Shown: positions 1-8,374 of the stretch, one piece after another
Layout of the letters: the number at the start of each line of letters is the position of its first letter
Position numbering within the stretch: the stretch's first letter is position 1
DNA from: Mesobacillus zeae
GTDB taxonomy: Bacteria; Bacillota; Bacilli; Bacillales; Cytobacillaceae
Length of the DNA: 34,863 bases
Assembly (NCBI RefSeq): GCF_003570705.1
Contig: NZ_QWVT01000003.1
Location: forward strand, 1-34,863
Direction of reading: 5' to 3'
The notes under the pieces: generated by a model
The model's database searches: none
What the model was told of the DNA's origin: nothing
Seen by the model: only the letters and a program-made list of their open reading frames with translations
Made by a program: the position numbers and the translations under genes

Positions 1-12
1 ACGCTGCCAGGC
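1..12 (+). rRNA. 3' end of 5S rRNA (partial)
   Basis: The first 12 bases (ACGCTGCCAGGC) match the usual 3' end of Bacillus 5S rRNA, whose last helix strand reads like ACGCYGCCARGC. A strong terminator follows at once. In B. subtilis an rRNA operon lies just upstream of csfB, which fits. Only a dozen bases are visible, so the call depends on the short match plus synteny; the tail of another transcript cannot be excluded. Confidence 0.65.
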
Positions 13-20
13 GAAGCGAA

Positions 21-50
21 AGAACAGCACATTGCGGCTGTTCTTTTTTT
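21..50 (+). terminator. Rho-independent terminator of the upstream (rRNA) transcript
   Basis: An 8-bp perfect stem AGAACAGC/GCTGTTCT (21-28 with 37-44) closes an 8-base loop and runs into a T tract. It lies 8 bases after the putative 5S rRNA end. Confidence 0.85.
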
Positions 51-81
51 GTTGTTTCAGTTTGAAAGCTGGCGGCGTGGG

Positions 82-178
82 GGTGGTTGATATCTCACAA
101 TAGATGGTCGATATCCGCCCCGAGTTGATTGATATAGCTCTGAGGATGCTTGACATCTCGCAAAAGTTGGTCGATATC
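82..178. repeat. Array of five 21-bp phased GATATC units (copy 1)
   Basis: GATATC or a one-base variant occurs at 89, 110, 131, 152 and 173, spaced exactly 21 bp each time. Bases between the cores are only loosely conserved, often ending in TTGGTC or TTGATT just before the core. The same structure occurs at 8375-8471. On the minus strand the period gives seven-residue repeats of the type D-I-[DN]-[HQ], but the reading frame is cut by a TGA in one unit, so I do not call a gene. Function unknown. Confidence 0.85.
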
Positions 179-290
179 ACCTAATACAGCCAGCCACAAA
201 GCTGCAGCCACCCTCCTGCCAGGCCAAAAAAACGCAGTTCCAGCAGACCTTTTTATATAAAAAGCTTGCTTCCGCGCACCATCCAGGCCG
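179..290. repeat. Conserved flank of the 21-bp array (copy 1)
   Basis: The roughly 110 bases after the array resemble the bases at the same distance after copy 2 (8472-8580). Shared blocks include AAAAAGCT near 259-266 and CGCACCAT near 275-282, plus a looser match around GCGTTTTT when read on the minus strand. No convincing gene is present here. The remaining bases to the csfB promoter (291-497) show nothing I can assign. Confidence 0.6.
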
Positions 291-497
291 GGTCCGGCAT
301 ATCAATAAGGAAAAGTGATTAATTTGGAGCCGGCCTTGTCCATTCAATGAAGAGAGAAAGTCAATCAAAACGGGGCAAACTTGCTTTGCGCGGCACAAAA
401 CAAATGCTGTTCATTTTTCATAAGACATACAAAGATGGACAGCGGGGCACATACAATAGAAATCAAGTAATCTTTGGAAACGACTATTCGAAAAATT

Positions 498-526
498 GTA
501 TATAATAAATGTTGCTGGGCAGAATA
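498..526 (+). promoter_or_regulatory. Candidate sigma-F/sigma-G promoter of csfB
   Basis: GTATA (498-502) is followed after 17 bases by CAGAATA (520-526). This fits the sigma-G pattern GHATR-N17/18-CATNHTA with one mismatch and the closely similar sigma-F -35. csfB is a forespore gene in B. subtilis, so the position makes sense. A predicted start near 533 leaves a very short leader before the ribosome site at 534. Confidence 0.45.
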
Positions 527-546
527 AGTGTATGGAGGTGGAGGAA

Positions 547-750
547 ATGGATTACAGTTCCGAAAAAAAACAGGCAGGGGAAAATTGTGTTGTTTGCGGC
601 CAGGAGAAGGTAGCAGGCATACATCTGTACACTTCATTTATCTGCACGGAATGTGAGAAAACAATGATTCATACGGAAACAAGCGATCCAAATTATAAAT
701 TTTTTGTGCATCAGCTGAGAAAAGTCACCAAACCAGAGATATATTCATAA
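547..750 (+). CDS. csfB: Anti-sigma factor CsfB (Gin)
   Basis: A 67-residue protein resembling CsfB/Gin, the small zinc-binding inhibitor that holds sigma-G (and sigma-E) in check during sporulation. The visible zinc-type motif is CVVC, then about 20 residues later CTEC, with the family stretch GIHLYT between. I chose the ATG at 547 because a strong ribosome site (GGAGGTGGAGG, 534-544) sits just upstream; an in-frame ATG at 532 overlaps that site and is unlikely. The gene stands alone with its own terminator. In B. subtilis it is followed by xpaC and yaaN, which are absent here. Confidence 0.88.
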   Translation: MDYSSEKKQAGENCVVCGQEKVAGIHLYTSFICTECEKTMIHTETSDPNYKFFVHQLRKVTKPEIYS

Positions 751-775
751 AGCTCAAAAAGAGCTTTATTTTTTT
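749..775 (+). terminator. Terminator of csfB
   Basis: Perfect 7-bp stem AAAGCTC/GAGCTTT (749-755 with 761-767), five-base loop, then a T-rich tail. The stem begins inside the csfB stop codon. Confidence 0.8.
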
Positions 776-908
776 GCCAAAAGCCATGAATCTCTAAAAC
801 CTTCATTCTATGTCATGTATTCTCTTATGTGCCACAAAAGGCGGAGCAAAACATGAGGTGATTTGGTAAAATAGACAAGTAACTATTTTTTAGGAATATG
901 GTGAGTGT

Positions 909-2336
909 ATGGACCAGAAAAGGACGCCTTTGTATGACCGGCTAATTCACCACGCGGAATCGGATCCTGTATCTTTTCATGTACCGGGCCATAAGTACGG
1001 CGAGGTATTTCCCGAAAAAGCAAAGAGGTACTTTAGAGAGATGCTTAAGCTTGATGCAACTGAGCTAACAGGGCTCGATGACCTGCATTCCCCTGAAGGG
1101 GCGATTCTTGAAGCGGAGGAGCTGTTGGGCAGTCTGTACAGTTCAAGAAAAAGCTATTTTCTTGTTAACGGATCAACCGTCGGCAATCTGGCGATGATCC
1201 TTGCAACACTTGGAGAAGATGATGTTGTGCTTGTTCAGCGCAATTCACATAAATCGATTATGAATGGAATTCGGATGGCAAAAGCACATCCGGTGTTTTT
1301 GCGGCCCGAAATAGGGGAAGATGGAAAGATAGCAGGCGGGGTATCCCTCGAAACGGTCAAAGCGGCGATCGAGGCGTTTCCTGCTGCAAAAGCTCTCATC
1401 CTGACATACCCGAATTATTTTGGCATGGTATATGAACTCGGCGCAATCATTGAAGCTGCTCATAGCCGCAATATTCCCGTACTGGTTGATGAGGCCCATG
1501 GCGTTCATTTTATCGCAGGGGAATTCTTTCCCACATCAGCTGTCGCACTAGGAGCGGATGCAATCGTCCAGTCGGCTCACAAGACGCTGCCAGCCATGAC
1601 GATGGGTGCTTTCCTGCATATTAACAGCACCAGGCTGTCACTTGAAAAAGTCGGAGAGTATTTAGCAACCCTCCAGTCAAGCAGTCCTTCCTATCCGCTC
1701 ATGGCATCGCTCGATCTTGCCAGAAGCTATCTAGGGACGTTTAAATGTAAGGACAGACAAGCGCTGGCAGGTAGGATCACGGAGTTTCGAGATAAAATCG
1801 GAAGCATGCCAAATCTTGACGTTTTGCCAGTAAACGGCGGAGACCCATTGAAGTTGACAATCAAGCTAGCTGGCGGTCAGACAGGATACGATTTTCAGCG
1901 GCTGCTTGAAGAAGAAGGACTTTACAGTGAACTCGCAGATCCTTATCATGTCCTTCTGGTTCTGCCGCTTTTAAAGCAAGGCATGTCTGATAGACTGGAT
2001 GAAGCTGCAGGAAAAATAAAAGCTGCGGCCTTAAAGCTCGTCCCAGCCATATGTGGGCCGGATTTTCCATTATTTGTGCAGAAGCCTTTTAGTACCATGG
2101 CTGCAGGATTCCATGAAATCAGTAAAATGGACGAAGTAAAAGTGCCGCTTGCGGAAGCAGCCGGGCAGATTTGCGCAGAAATGATCATTCCATACCCGCC
2201 CGGTGTACCCCTTTGCATGCCAGGTGTACGGATCAGACAGGAAGAAGTGGAACAGCTGCTGTTTTTAGTCAGCCATGGAGCCAAAATCCAGGGGGGCAGC
2301 CTTTTGCAGGAAGGGTTATTGAAAATTATAAAATGA
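909..2336 (+). CDS. yaaO: Orn/Lys/Arg decarboxylase family PLP enzyme (YaaO-like)
   Basis: A 475-residue fold-type I PLP enzyme of the ornithine/lysine/arginine decarboxylase family, matching B. subtilis YaaO (about 480 residues). The N-terminal FHVPGHK stretch (23-29) is typical of the family. The PLP-binding lysine should be K225 in SAHKTLP, with the cofactor-contacting Asp and His in VDEAH (193-197). The C-terminal lobe has the usual glycine- and proline-rich GVPLCMPG loop. The exact substrate is not evident from sequence; YaaO itself is poorly characterised. It begins at the ATG after GGTGAGTG and is followed by tmk after 26 bases, so the two are probably co-transcribed. Confidence 0.87.
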   Translation: MDQKRTPLYDRLIHHAESDPVSFHVPGHKYGEVFPEKAKRYFREMLKLDATELTGLDDLHSPEGAILEAEELLGSLYSSRKSYFLVNGSTVGNLAMILATLGEDDVVLVQRNSHKSIMNGIRMAKAHPVFLRPEIGEDGKIAGGVSLETVKAAIEAFPAAKALILTYPNYFGMVYELGAIIEAAHSRNIPVLVDEAHGVHFIAGEFFPTSAVALGADAIVQSAHKTLPAMTMGAFLHINSTRLSLEKVGEYLATLQSSSPSYPLMASLDLARSYLGTFKCKDRQALAGRITEFRDKIGSMPNLDVLPVNGGDPLKLTIKLAGGQTGYDFQRLLEEEGLYSELADPYHVLLVLPLLKQGMSDRLDEAAGKIKAAALKLVPAICGPDFPLFVQKPFSTMAAGFHEISKMDEVKVPLAEAAGQICAEMIIPYPPGVPLCMPGVRIRQEEVEQLLFLVSHGAKIQGGSLLQEGLLKIIK

Positions 2337-2362
2337 TGCATATACTTTGGAGGTATTTATAG

Positions 2363-3004
2363 ATGAACAGTGGTTGTTTCATTTCCATCGAAGGCCCCGA
2401 GGGCGCAGGGAAAACAACAATTATCAACATGCTGGCCAACGAACTGATCAAGGGAGGCAGAGATGTTGTTGCGACCCGTGAACCGGGAGGTATCGATATT
2501 TCCGAACAGATTCGGGGGGTTATTTTAAAAAAAGAAAACACCATGATGGATGCCAGAACGGAAGCCCTCCTCTATGCTGCAGCGAGGCGGCAGCATCTTG
2601 TTGAGAAGGTCGAGCCCGCGCTGGGGTCAGGGAAAATAGTCCTCTGTGACCGCTTTATCGACAGTTCTCTTGCCTACCAAGGCCATGCAAGGGGCCTCGG
2701 TGTCGAGGAAGTTTACTTGATTAACCGGTTTGCTATCGAAGAAACGATGCCCATTTTAACCATCTACTTTGATCTCGACCCTGTAGTAGGGCTCGAGAGG
2801 ATTAATCAGCATAGAGATCATGAAGTGAATCGGCTTGATTTGGAGAATATAGAGTTCCATCGGAAAGTCCGGGAAGGATATCTTTTGCTTGCAGAAAGAT
2901 TTTCCTCAAGGATTGTGACGATTGATGCATCACAGCCTTTGGAACAGGTTTTTAAGGAAGCGTCTGAAAAAATTGAAGAACTGTTGCAGCGAATGAAGCC
3001 TTGA
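2363..3004 (+). CDS. tmk: Thymidylate kinase
   Basis: Phosphorylates dTMP to dTDP in the cytoplasm, the last committed step specific to dTTP supply. The 213-residue length is normal. The P-loop is GPEGAGKT (11-18); the dTMP-binding signature [13 protein letters not shown] follows near residue 95, and a LID region with several arginines lies near 150. GGAGG at 2349-2353 gives a good ribosome site for the ATG. It lies between yaaO and darA as in B. subtilis; darA appears to have its own promoter. Confidence 0.96.
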   Translation: MNSGCFISIEGPEGAGKTTIINMLANELIKGGRDVVATREPGGIDISEQIRGVILKKENTMMDARTEALLYAAARRQHLVEKVEPALGSGKIVLCDRFIDSSLAYQGHARGLGVEEVYLINRFAIEETMPILTIYFDLDPVVGLERINQHRDHEVNRLDLENIEFHRKVREGYLLLAERFSSRIVTIDASQPLEQVFKEASEKIEELLQRMKP

Positions 3005-3083
3005 AGTGATCTTTAAGGCTTTTCATCAAATTTGTGTATGGCAGAGGCTGGGAGTTCCTGTTTTGCCACTGTCTGCACATTAA

Positions 3084-3473
<390 letters not shown>

Positions 3474-3502
3474 AAGCAATGCGGGCGGAGGAACACTGAA
3501 AG

Positions 3503-3943
3503 ATGAAAATAAATCAGGATATGAGACTTGGAATCGATAATATCAGGCAGGAACAAAAGCACCTGCCATCAGGCAGCATTAAATTTAATGATCTTGTCCA
3601 GAAGCAGGAGCATAAAATGCATGTCAGCCAGCTGCAGCAGCTTTTAAGTGAAATAAATACAGCAGGGGAAAGGCTGGCAAGGTCGAGGACATTCAAGGAC
3701 ATGGCGAAGTTTAAGACACTTGTGAAACAGTTCGTAAAGGAAACGGTCGACTTCGGAATGGGATTGAAGCAATCTCACAGCTGGAACCAATACGGCGAGG
3801 GAAGGTCTCTCAAGACTGTCAAAACAATCGATGAGAAGCTTGTGGAACTTACAGAGTCGATCATGAACAAGGAAGAGCTGCCAATCGACATTCTTGGGAA
3901 GATCGGCGAAATCAAAGGACTATTAATCAATTTATATACGTAA
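3503..3943 (+). CDS. yaaR: YaaR family protein (DUF327)
   Basis: A 146-residue soluble, mostly helical and charged protein matching YaaR in length and position. No catalytic motif is visible. The central part (about 35-100) contains FKTLVKQFVKETVDFGMGL, typical of this family. GGAGG at 3487-3491 precedes the ATG. It lies in the darA-yaaR-holB row and is probably co-transcribed with its neighbours. Function unknown. Confidence 0.85.
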   Translation: MKINQDMRLGIDNIRQEQKHLPSGSIKFNDLVQKQEHKMHVSQLQQLLSEINTAGERLARSRTFKDMAKFKTLVKQFVKETVDFGMGLKQSHSWNQYGEGRSLKTVKTIDEKLVELTESIMNKEELPIDILGKIGEIKGLLINLYT

Positions 3944-3982
3944 TGAGGAAATGCTAATTTTTAATGTAAGAGAGTGATGGAA

Positions 3983-4990
3983 TTGGCAAAAACGTGGGAC
4001 GAATTGGAACGCTTGCAGCCGACTGCGCTGAAGATGCTAAAGAACAGTATACTCAAAGACCGGGTCGCCCACGCTTATTTATTTGAAGGGAACAGGGGGA
4101 CCGGTAAAAAAGAAATCGGTCTCCTCATGGCAAAAAGTGTTTTCTGCCATTCGCCTGAAGACGGCTATAAACCATGCGAAATGTGTGTGAACTGCAGAAG
4201 GATCAATCATGGTAATCATCCGGATATCCATGTTGTCGAACCGGATGGCCTTTCCATAAAAAAAGCGCAGATACATAGCCTGCAGGAGGAGTTCTCCAAG
4301 ACCGGGGTAGAGTCTAGTAAGAAGCTCTATACCATTGTCCATGCGGACAGGATGACTTCAAATGCTGCCAACAGCCTCCTCAAGTTTCTAGAGGAACCGC
4401 ATCCCGGGACGCTGGCTATTTTAATGACAGAACAGGCGCAGCAAATGCTGCCAACCATTATTTCAAGGTGCCAAATTATTGGATTTCGGCCATTATCCTC
4501 CACAAACATGGAGAGAGGACTGGAAGAAGAAGCGGTAAACCCACACATGTCACGGGTGTTGGCGCAACTGACGAATAACCTCGAGGAAGCGCTGGAACTT
4601 AGCCGTGATGATTGGTTTGCACAAGCACAAAAAATAGTGGTAAAATTGTATGAAGTGTTGAAAAAAAAACCTCTTGAAGCTATGGTGATGCTTCAGGAAG
4701 ATTGGTTTCCGCACTTTAAGGAAAAAGCACAAATCGATCGCGGTTTGGATTTATTACTTCTTATTTTTAAGGATTTATTATATATCCAGCTTGGCAAGAC
4801 AGAGAAAATTGTCAACCTGGGTGAACGTTCCCGCTTGGAGCAATATGCGCTGCAGACATCCGGACGGCGTCTGACCGAACAAATGGCAGCAATCCTGGAA
4901 TCAAAAAGGAAACTGCAGGCCAATATGAACCCCCAGCTAATGATGGAAGAGCTGGTGTTAAAATTGCAGGAGGGATCTTCATTTGTATGA
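3983..4990 (+). CDS. holB: DNA polymerase III subunit delta'
   Basis: Delta' subunit of the clamp loader that places the sliding clamp at primed DNA. From the TTG at 3983 it is 335 residues. The Walker A-like loop GNRGTGKK is at 36-43, zinc-binding cysteines at C55, C65, C68 and C71, and the ISRC motif occurs in the AAA+ core. I prefer the TTG because the protein then starts AKTWDEL, matching the B. subtilis start, and a GAGAG element sits 8 bases upstream. GTG 3974 or ATG 3977 in the same frame are possible but leave almost no spacing to any ribosome site. Its end overlaps ricT by 8 bases. Confidence 0.93.
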   Translation: MAKTWDELERLQPTALKMLKNSILKDRVAHAYLFEGNRGTGKKEIGLLMAKSVFCHSPEDGYKPCEMCVNCRRINHGNHPDIHVVEPDGLSIKKAQIHSLQEEFSKTGVESSKKLYTIVHADRMTSNAANSLLKFLEEPHPGTLAILMTEQAQQMLPTIISRCQIIGFRPLSSTNMERGLEEEAVNPHMSRVLAQLTNNLEEALELSRDDWFAQAQKIVVKLYEVLKKKPLEAMVMLQEDWFPHFKEKAQIDRGLDLLLLIFKDLLYIQLGKTEKIVNLGERSRLEQYALQTSGRRLTEQMAAILESKRKLQANMNPQLMMEELVLKLQEGSSFV

Positions 4991-5813
4991 TGTAGTAGGT
5001 GTCCGCTTTAAAAAAGCGGGGAAGATATATTACTTTGATCCCGCAGATCTCCCAATAGAGAAAGACGATTTCGTTATCGTGGAAACGGTGAGGGGCGTGG
5101 AATACGGACGGGCCGTGACCAGCCGCAAGCAGGTGGGTGAAAACGATGTTGTCCTTCCGCTCAAAAAAGTCGTCAGGATTGCGGATCATAAGGATCGTCT
5201 CATAGTCGAGGAAAATAAAGCAGCTGCCTCAGAAGCGTATAATATATGTTCTGAAAAAGTGAATGAGCATCAGCTTGATATGAAGCTTGTCGATGTTGAA
5301 TATACATTCGACCGCAATAAAGTGATTTTTTACTTTACTGCGGATGGAAGGGTTGATTTCCGGGAGCTCGTCAAGGATTTGGCGTCAATTTTCAGGACAA
5401 GGATTGAGCTTCGGCAAATCGGCGTCCGTGATGAGGCCAAAATGCTTGGCGGAATCGGGCCATGCGGCAGGATGCTGTGCTGTTCAACTTTCTTGGGGGA
5501 TTTTGATCCCGTATCGATTAAAATGGCAAAGGACCAAAACCTTTCCCTCAATCCTACCAAAATTTCAGGTCTGTGCGGCCGGCTGATGTGCTGTTTGAAA
5601 TATGAGAACGATGAGTATGAAACAGCGAAGGAGCTGCTGCCGGACATTGGCGAGATCATCGTCACTCCGAACGGCCCGGGGAAAGTCGTGGGGCTGAATA
5701 TACTGGAGCGAATCATGCAGGTAGACGTTACCGGGCAGGAGCGGGTGCTTGAGTATACGCTTGAAGAAGTGCTGAAAGAAGGCGCCGTTTCGATACAATC
5801 ATCCACGGATTAA
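4983..5813 (+). CDS. ricT: Regulatory iron-sulfur protein RicT (YaaT, PSP1 family)
   Basis: RicT belongs to the Y-complex (RicA, RicF, RicT) that works with RNase Y in mRNA maturation and affects Spo0A activation. The protein is 276 residues with the PSP1 core. Two cysteine clusters, CGRMLCC (C161, C166, C167) and CGRLMCC (C198, C203, C204), are those linked to iron-sulfur binding. The start is TTG at 4983: the strong AGGAGGG (4968-4974) is 8 bases away and the start [11 protein letters not shown] matches the family. It overlaps holB by 8 bases and yabA follows after 13. Confidence 0.95.
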   Translation: MYDVVGVRFKKAGKIYYFDPADLPIEKDDFVIVETVRGVEYGRAVTSRKQVGENDVVLPLKKVVRIADHKDRLIVEENKAAASEAYNICSEKVNEHQLDMKLVDVEYTFDRNKVIFYFTADGRVDFRELVKDLASIFRTRIELRQIGVRDEAKMLGGIGPCGRMLCCSTFLGDFDPVSIKMAKDQNLSLNPTKISGLCGRLMCCLKYENDEYETAKELLPDIGEIIVTPNGPGKVVGLNILERIMQVDVTGQERVLEYTLEEVLKEGAVSIQSSTD

Positions 5814-5826
5814 TGAGGTGGAAAAG

Positions 5827-6192
5827 GTGGATAAAAAAGAAATTTTCGACGCAGTCAGTAATATGGAATCGCAAATTGGCAACCTGTATCAGCAGCTTGG
5901 CGAGTTTAAACAGCATTTAGCGGAAGTTCTTGAAGAGAACAATACGTTAAAGATTGAAAATGAACATTTAAGACGCCGTCTGGAGCAAACCGCGGAGACA
6001 AAGGATGCTAAAGGGAAGAAAAGCGGCAAGGGGAAAGCGGGTAAGGACCATAATCCAATGGATATTGGGGAAGGCTATGATAATCTTGCCCGTCTTTACC
6101 AGGAAGGCTTCCATATTTGCAACCTGCATTTTGGCAGCCCGCGCAAAGAGGGAGACTGCCTGTTTTGTTTATCTTTCCTTAATAAAAAGTAA
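5827..6192 (+). CDS. yabA: Replication initiation control protein YabA
   Basis: YabA restrains initiation by binding DnaA and the sliding clamp. The 121-residue protein has an N-terminal leucine-zipper-like coiled coil (about 1-55), a lysine/glycine-rich linker (57-75) and a C-terminal zinc site H96-x-C98 ... C111-x-x-C114. The GTG at 5827 is chosen because the protein then begins MDKKEIFD as in B. subtilis, and GAGGTGG (5815-5821) is spaced 5 bases upstream; a GTG at 5818 lies inside that site. Placement next to holB and tmk is conserved. A terminator ends the unit. Confidence 0.94.
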   Translation: MDKKEIFDAVSNMESQIGNLYQQLGEFKQHLAEVLEENNTLKIENEHLRRRLEQTAETKDAKGKKSGKGKAGKDHNPMDIGEGYDNLARLYQEGFHICNLHFGSPRKEGDCLFCLSFLNKK

Positions 6193-6198
6193 AATGTG

Positions 6199-6227
6199 GC
6201 CTCCCCCGTACAGGGGAGGCTATTTTT
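6199..6227 (+). terminator. Terminator of the holB-ricT-yabA unit
   Basis: Perfect 8-bp GC-rich stem GCCTCCCC/GGGGAGGC (6199-6206 with 6213-6220), six-base loop, T-rich tail. Confidence 0.9.
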
Positions 6228-6334
6228 CAAGAGATAAGAAAGCATGCTTCGATCACTGTCCAGCCACCAATGAAGGTGTCGGAAGCATTAGCATCGCACG
6301 ATTTTAAAGCAATAGCTTATTCCGGAGGTACACT

Positions 6335-7078
6335 ATGGTCAATCTGAAAGAGGATGAAAGGCTCGACTGCCTGTTGGCGGAAAACTTGAGGATTATCCAG
6401 AGCCCATCCGTTTTTGCATTTTCGCTTGATGCCGTGCTGCTTGCAAAGTTTGTCTATGTCCCGATCCAAAAAGGGAACTTGATTGATTTATGCAGCGGAA
6501 ATGGCGTAATCCCTCTCTTTTTAAGTACGAGGACAAAAGGGACTCTGACTGGTGTCGAAATTCAGGAAAGGCTGCATGACATGGCGCAGCGAAGCATTTC
6601 CTACAATGGACTGGAAGAACAGATCACGATGGTGCATGGTGATATCAAGGAGATGCCGAAAATGCTTGGCTATGGAAAATACGATGTGGTCACGTGCAAT
6701 CCACCATATTTCCCAACACCAATGAAAAGAGAAAGAAATGAAAACGAGCACCTGGCGATCGCTCGGCATGAGATTCTCTGCACGCTTGACGATGCAGTCA
6801 GAGTTTCAAGCCAGCTTGTTAAACAGGGAGGAAAAGTAGCTTTCGTCCATAGGCCCGGGCGCCTGATTGACATTATTGAAACAATGCGGAAGTACAGGAT
6901 TGAACCAAAGCGCATCCAATTTGTCTATCCTAAGGCCGGCAAGGATGCCAATACCCTCCTTATTGAAGGAATCAAGGACGGGAAGCCGGATTTAAAGATA
7001 CTTGAGCCTCTGGTTGTCTACAATGAGAATGACGAGTATACCGAGGCGGTAAAGGAAATCTTATATGGAAGAGGATAA
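6335..7078 (+). CDS. yabB: tRNA1(Val) A37 N6-methyltransferase-like protein (YabB)
   Basis: A 247-residue class I SAM-dependent methyltransferase. Motif I is [11 protein letters not shown] (51-61) and the adenine-N6 catalytic motif is NPPYF (122-126). The family relative in E. coli (TrmN6/YfiC) methylates A37 of tRNA-Val; that role is likely here but not proven by sequence. GGAGG a few bases upstream supports the ATG at 6335. The gene overlaps yazA by 14 bases and yazA overlaps rsmI, so the three form a tight operon devoted to nucleic-acid modification. Confidence 0.9.
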   Translation: MVNLKEDERLDCLLAENLRIIQSPSVFAFSLDAVLLAKFVYVPIQKGNLIDLCSGNGVIPLFLSTRTKGTLTGVEIQERLHDMAQRSISYNGLEEQITMVHGDIKEMPKMLGYGKYDVVTCNPPYFPTPMKRERNENEHLAIARHEILCTLDDAVRVSSQLVKQGGKVAFVHRPGRLIDIIETMRKYRIEPKRIQFVYPKAGKDANTLLIEGIKDGKPDLKILEPLVVYNENDEYTEAVKEILYGRG

Positions 7079-7352
7079 GCATTATTTTTATGTATTATCC
7101 TGCCGTGACGGCAGCTTGTACGCAGGCTATACGAATAATCTAGAGCGCAGGCTAAAGCTCCATAATGAAGGACGGGGAGCAAAATACACGAGGGGCAGGG
7201 GACCAGTCCGCATTGTGTACTTCTGTGAGTATCCTGAAAAGGGAATGGCGCTTAAGGCGGAATACGCTTTTAAACAGTGGACGCGCAGAAAAAAAGAAGA
7301 TTTCTTAATGAAAGAGACAGGTGGCCAATATGCAGCAGCAAAAAAGCTTTGA
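7065..7352 (+). CDS. yazA: GIY-YIG nuclease domain protein (YazA, UPF0213)
   Basis: A 95-residue stand-alone GIY-YIG domain. The two family tyrosine elements are FYVL (8-11) and [11 protein letters not shown] (near 20-30), followed by a lysine-rich helix and a conserved [11 protein letters not shown] helix. Single-domain UPF0213 proteins have no settled function in Bacillus. The ATG lies inside the end of yabB with AAAGGA just upstream, which points to translational coupling. It overlaps rsmI by 23 bases. Confidence 0.92.
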   Translation: MEEDKHYFYVLSCRDGSLYAGYTNNLERRLKLHNEGRGAKYTRGRGPVRIVYFCEYPEKGMALKAEYAFKQWTRRKKEDFLMKETGGQYAAAKKL

Positions 7353-8205
7353 ACGGGAAAATGAAAAAGGGATTCTCTATCTCGTGCCTACGCCGATTGG
7401 AAATCTTGAAGATATGAGCTTCAGGGCCATCAGGATTCTCAAGGAAGCGGATTTGATAGCGGCCGAAGATACAAGGAACACCAAAAAGCTGTGCAATTAC
7501 TTTGAAATTTCCACGCCTGTTGCTAGTTACCATGAGCACAATAAGGGAGCAAGCGGACAGAAAATTGTCGAAAGGGTAAAACGGGGAGAAAAGGTTGCTG
7601 TGGTAAGTGATGCAGGGATGCCGACTATTTCCGATCCGGGCTATGAACTAGTGACAGCTGCGATAGAAGAAGGGGTAGCTGTTGTGCCGCTCCCGGGAGC
7701 AAATGCTGCTCTTACCGCGCTGATTGCTTCCGGGCTTGTGCCGCAGCCGTTTTTCTTCTACGGTTTCCTTAACCGAAGCAAAAAAGAAAAGCGCAAAGAG
7801 CTTGCAATCTTAGCAAAACAGGAAGCGACGATGATTTTCTACGAAGCGCCGCATCGGCTGAAGGAAACACTCTCCCTAATGGAAGAAGCGCTCGGCTGCA
7901 GAAAAATTGTTTTGTGTAGGGAACTGACGAAGAAATTTGAGGAGTTTATCAGAGGAACCATTCCAGAAGCAAGAAGCTGGGCTGAAACAGGGGAAACCCG
8001 CGGAGAATTCTGTCTTATCGTTGAAGGGTCAGGCCAAATAGAGGAAAATAAAGAGGATGATTGGTGGGAGGAACTAACACTCGCCGGTCATGTTGAACAC
8101 TACATGAACGAGGAAGGATTGTCATCAAAAGACGCCATCAAAAAGGCAGCAAAAGACCGGAACATAAATAAAAGAGAAGTCTACCAAGCCTTTCATGTAG
8201 AGTGA
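7330..8205 (+). CDS. rsmI: 16S rRNA C1402 2'-O-methyltransferase RsmI
   Basis: RsmI adds the 2'-O-methyl group to C1402 of 16S rRNA, in the decoding centre. The 291-residue protein is a tetrapyrrole-methylase-fold enzyme: LVPTPIGNLEDM (18-29) and AAEDTR form the N-terminal signature, and SDAGMPTISDPG and PLPGANA are the SAM-binding loops. The ATG at 7330 follows AGGTGG (7319-7324); the upstream in-frame GTG at 7321 lies within that ribosome site. No clear terminator follows; a dispersed repeat begins immediately after the stop. Confidence 0.95.
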   Translation: MQQQKSFERENEKGILYLVPTPIGNLEDMSFRAIRILKEADLIAAEDTRNTKKLCNYFEISTPVASYHEHNKGASGQKIVERVKRGEKVAVVSDAGMPTISDPGYELVTAAIEEGVAVVPLPGANAALTALIASGLVPQPFFFYGFLNRSKKEKRKELAILAKQEATMIFYEAPHRLKETLSLMEEALGCRKIVLCRELTKKFEEFIRGTIPEARSWAETGETRGEFCLIVEGSGQIEENKEDDWWEELTLAGHVEHYMNEEGLSSKDAIKKAAKDRNINKREVYQAFHVE

Positions 8206-8209
8206 AAAG

Positions 8210-8365
8210 AAAAGCGTAAACGCCCGTTAATGCGCGATAAAGGAAACACGAAGAGCGTTAGCGATTCGATGTTGACTTATAACGCTAAGGGCGCGCAAGT
8301 CCTGTGCGCAATCTCAGCACTTGGACTTCCTGTCCGTCGCAGCTGGACAAAGAAAAGCGGAAGGT
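8210..8365. repeat. Dispersed intergenic repeat, family 2 (copy A)
   Basis: This stretch shares 45 identical bases (8236-8280) with 29027-29071, plus matching ends: an AAAAGCG...CGCCCGTTAA head and an AGCTGGACAAAGAAA tail (8341-8355). Copy A lacks about 25 bases present in the other copy between head and core, and its 3' half differs. No open frame is shared. Such short repeats are common between Bacillaceae genes; the function is unknown. Confidence 0.85.
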
Positions 8366-8374
8366 AAATGGCGG

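Noticed and set aside
82-178. CRISPR-like array
   Set aside because: The conserved part is only about six bases, the period is 21 bp, and no cas genes are present; repeat and spacer sizes do not fit CRISPR.
177-398. Minus-strand 73-codon open frame over the first array flank
   Set aside because: No ribosome site or recognisable product; it covers the repeat flank and ends at the array.
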